32,095 nt of DNA, from contig NZ_JAQSDN010000014.1 of NCBI RefSeq assembly GCF_029945925.1, positions 22,113 to 54,207 on the forward strand, in the 5' to 3' direction. A program made the translations under genes and the position numbers. Below, one piece after another: positions 30,951 through 32,095 of this stretch; positions within the stretch are counted from its first letter, which is position 1, and each line of letters opens with the position of its first letter. The notes below the pieces were generated by a model. It saw nothing but the letters and a program-made list of their open reading frames with translations, was not told the DNA's origin and did no database searches. Source of the stretch: Polaromonas sp. (lineage in GTDB: Bacteria; Pseudomonadota; Gammaproteobacteria; Burkholderiales; Burkholderiaceae_C).

Positions 30951-32032
30951 GCGCTCAAAAAATCAGGGTGTTGTGTGTCGATGACTCGGCGCTGATACGC
31001 AGTTTGATGACGGAAATCATCAACAGCCAGCCCGACATGGTGGTGGTCGCGACCGCCTCCGATCCCCTGGTTGCCCGTGACCTGGTCAAGCTGCACAACC
31101 CAGACGTGATGACGCTGGATGTGGAAATGCCACGCATGGACGGGCTCGAATTTCTCGAAAAGCTGATGCGCCTGCGGCCTATGCCCGTGGTGATGGTGTC
31201 CTCGCTGACAGAACGCGGATCAGAAGCCGCGCTGCGTGCGCTGGAGCTGGGGGCCATCGACTTTGTCACCAAGCCGCGTCTGGGTATACGCGATGGCCTG
31301 TTGTCTTACACCGACCTGATTGCCGGGAAAATCCGCATCGCTGCCACGGCCCGGTTGCTGCCGGCCAAGCGGGTTGCAACACCAGGAGGCATGGAGACCG
31401 CGGCGGAAGTGCTGCCGTTGCACAGCCCGCTGCTGAGCACTGAAAAGCTCATCATCATAGGTGCTTCAACCGGCGGAACCGAAGCCATCCGCGAGGTCCT
31501 GCAGCCGCTTCCTCCGGACAGCCCGGGCATCATGATCGCGCAGCACATGCCGGCAGGTTTTACAAATTCCTTCGCGCAACGCCTCAACAGCCTGTGCCGC
31601 ATCGCTGTGTCGGAAGCCATTCATGGCGAGCGAATTTTGCCCGGCCACGCCTATATCGCACCGGGCGGTTTTCATCTGTCTCTCACGCGCAGCGGCGCCA
31701 ATTACGTGGCGCAGGTCCACCAGGAGCCGCCTGTGAACCGGCATCGCCCGTCGGTGGATGTGCTGTTTGATTCGGCTGCAATACACGCCGGCAAGAATGC
31801 CATCGGCGTGATTCTGACCGGCATGGGGCGTGACGGCGCCGAGGGCCTGCTGCGCATGCGGCAGGCCGGTGCCTACACGCTGGCACAGGACGAGGCCAGT
31901 TGTGTTGTTTTTGGCATGCCGCGCGAGGCGATTGCCATCGGCGCCGTGAGTGAGGTCGCTCCGCTGCGGGAGATGAGTCAACGCGTGATGACCTACCTCA
32001 GATCCCTCGGTGCGCAGAGCAATCGGGTGTAG
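30947..32032 (+). CDS. cheB: Chemotaxis response regulator protein-glutamate methylesterase CheB
   Basis: It removes receptor methyl groups when phosphorylated by CheA. From GTG 30947 the protein has 361 residues: a receiver (~5-125) with D11/D12 in VDDSA and acceptor D58 in [11 protein letters not shown], a linker, and the methylesterase domain (~165-355). The catalytic triad is S174 in [11 protein letters not shown]200 in AQHMPAG and D296 in GMGRDGA, matching S164/H190/D286 of E. coli in order and spacing. The chosen start overlaps the cheD stop as GTGA; an in-frame GTG at 30938 adds three residues. The gene is complete and ends 2 bp before a simple repeat. Confidence 0.96.
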   Translation: MSAQKIRVLCVDDSALIRSLMTEIINSQPDMVVVATASDPLVARDLVKLHNPDVMTLDVEMPRMDGLEFLEKLMRLRPMPVVMVSSLTERGSEAALRALELGAIDFVTKPRLGIRDGLLSYTDLIAGKIRIAATARLLPAKRVATPGGMETAAEVLPLHSPLLSTEKLIIIGASTGGTEAIREVLQPLPPDSPGIMIAQHMPAGFTNSFAQRLNSLCRIAVSEAIHGERILPGHAYIAPGGFHLSLTRSGANYVAQVHQEPPVNRHRPSVDVLFDSAAIHAGKNAIGVILTGMGRDGAEGLLRMRQAGAYTLAQDEASCVVFGMPREAIAIGAVSEVAPLREMSQRVMTYLRSLGAQSNRV

Positions 32033-32034
32033 GC

Positions 32035-32095
32035 GAAGAGGAAGAGGAAGAGGAAGAGGAAGAGGAAGAGGAAGAGGAAGAGGAAGAGGAAGAGG
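32035..32095. repeat. 6-bp tandem repeat, ten copies, running off the window
   Basis: Ten copies of GAAGAG plus one base fill the last 61 positions without a mismatch, beginning two bases after the cheB stop codon. The array runs off the right edge, so its length is unknown. On the plus strand all frames are open (for example alternating GAA/GAG for Glu), but no start codon is visible. Confidence 0.97.

Noticed and set aside
1..32095. CRISPR array, transposase, integrase, tRNA or rRNA genes
   Set aside because: No spaced direct repeats of CRISPR type, no transposase or integrase motifs and no tRNA/rRNA-like sequences were seen; the tandem arrays at the edges are contiguous simple repeats.

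Overview
The window looks like a chromosomal piece of a betaproteobacterium of the family Comamonadaceae (Polaromonas/Rhodoferax-type). Evidence: high GC with strong G/C third-position bias, the housekeeping order glyQ-glyS-gmhB-plsC and corC-lnt, and several copies of dispersed intergenic repeats (a 'TTGCTA...TAGCTG..TGCGC' element and a 'CCCCCGAGGGGG' element) that I recognise from this family. The genus is inference. Both ends fall inside simple-sequence repeats (9-bp unit at the left, 6-bp unit at the right), so this may be a complete contig broken at repeats.

Layout. 1-1940 (minus): the first 27 codons of a Gly-Gly-Leu repeat protein, downstream of a class III nucleotide cyclase fused to a TolB/FlgO-like domain and TPRs. 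2000-4711: phenylalanine/tyrosine catabolism, hpd-phhA (minus) with a divergent Lrp/AsnC regulator and a dyad-rich shared control region. 4816-6000: a GNAT protein flanked by repeats, then a 311-bp intergenic stretch with repeats and hairpins. 6001-8508: corC-lnt. 8497-11104 (minus): a BASS-family transporter whose end overlaps the start of an N-acyl-D-amino-acid deacylase. 11223-16852: glyQ, glyS, gmhB, plsC and a YgjP-like zinc peptidase. 16999-29231: a signalling region with a stand-alone receiver, a 1563-residue membrane hybrid of Cache, PAS, GAF and histidine-kinase modules, a protein with an excisionase-type HTH in front of a receiver, a second kinase with a degenerate H-box, and three tandem paralogues with a decayed EAL domain plus an HDOD domain. 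29425-32032: cheR-cheD-cheB joined by 4-bp overlaps.

The most interesting part is 16999-32032. Receiver, giant kinase, HTH-receiver, atypical kinase and three HDOD proteins lie on one strand, directly upstream of the chemotaxis adaptation genes. The three HDOD genes share a non-coding leader of roughly 120-155 bp with two sequence blocks at constant spacing, and all three proteins end in the same heptapeptide. I infer an output module in which kinases and receivers feed HDOD proteins connected to motility; nothing in the sequence proves the wiring.

A second theme is in-frame capture of dispersed repeats by genes: the N-terminus of PhhA, the first membrane segment of Lnt, an internal segment of the D-aminoacylase and the C-terminus of GmhB all coincide with copies of the dispersed repeat families.
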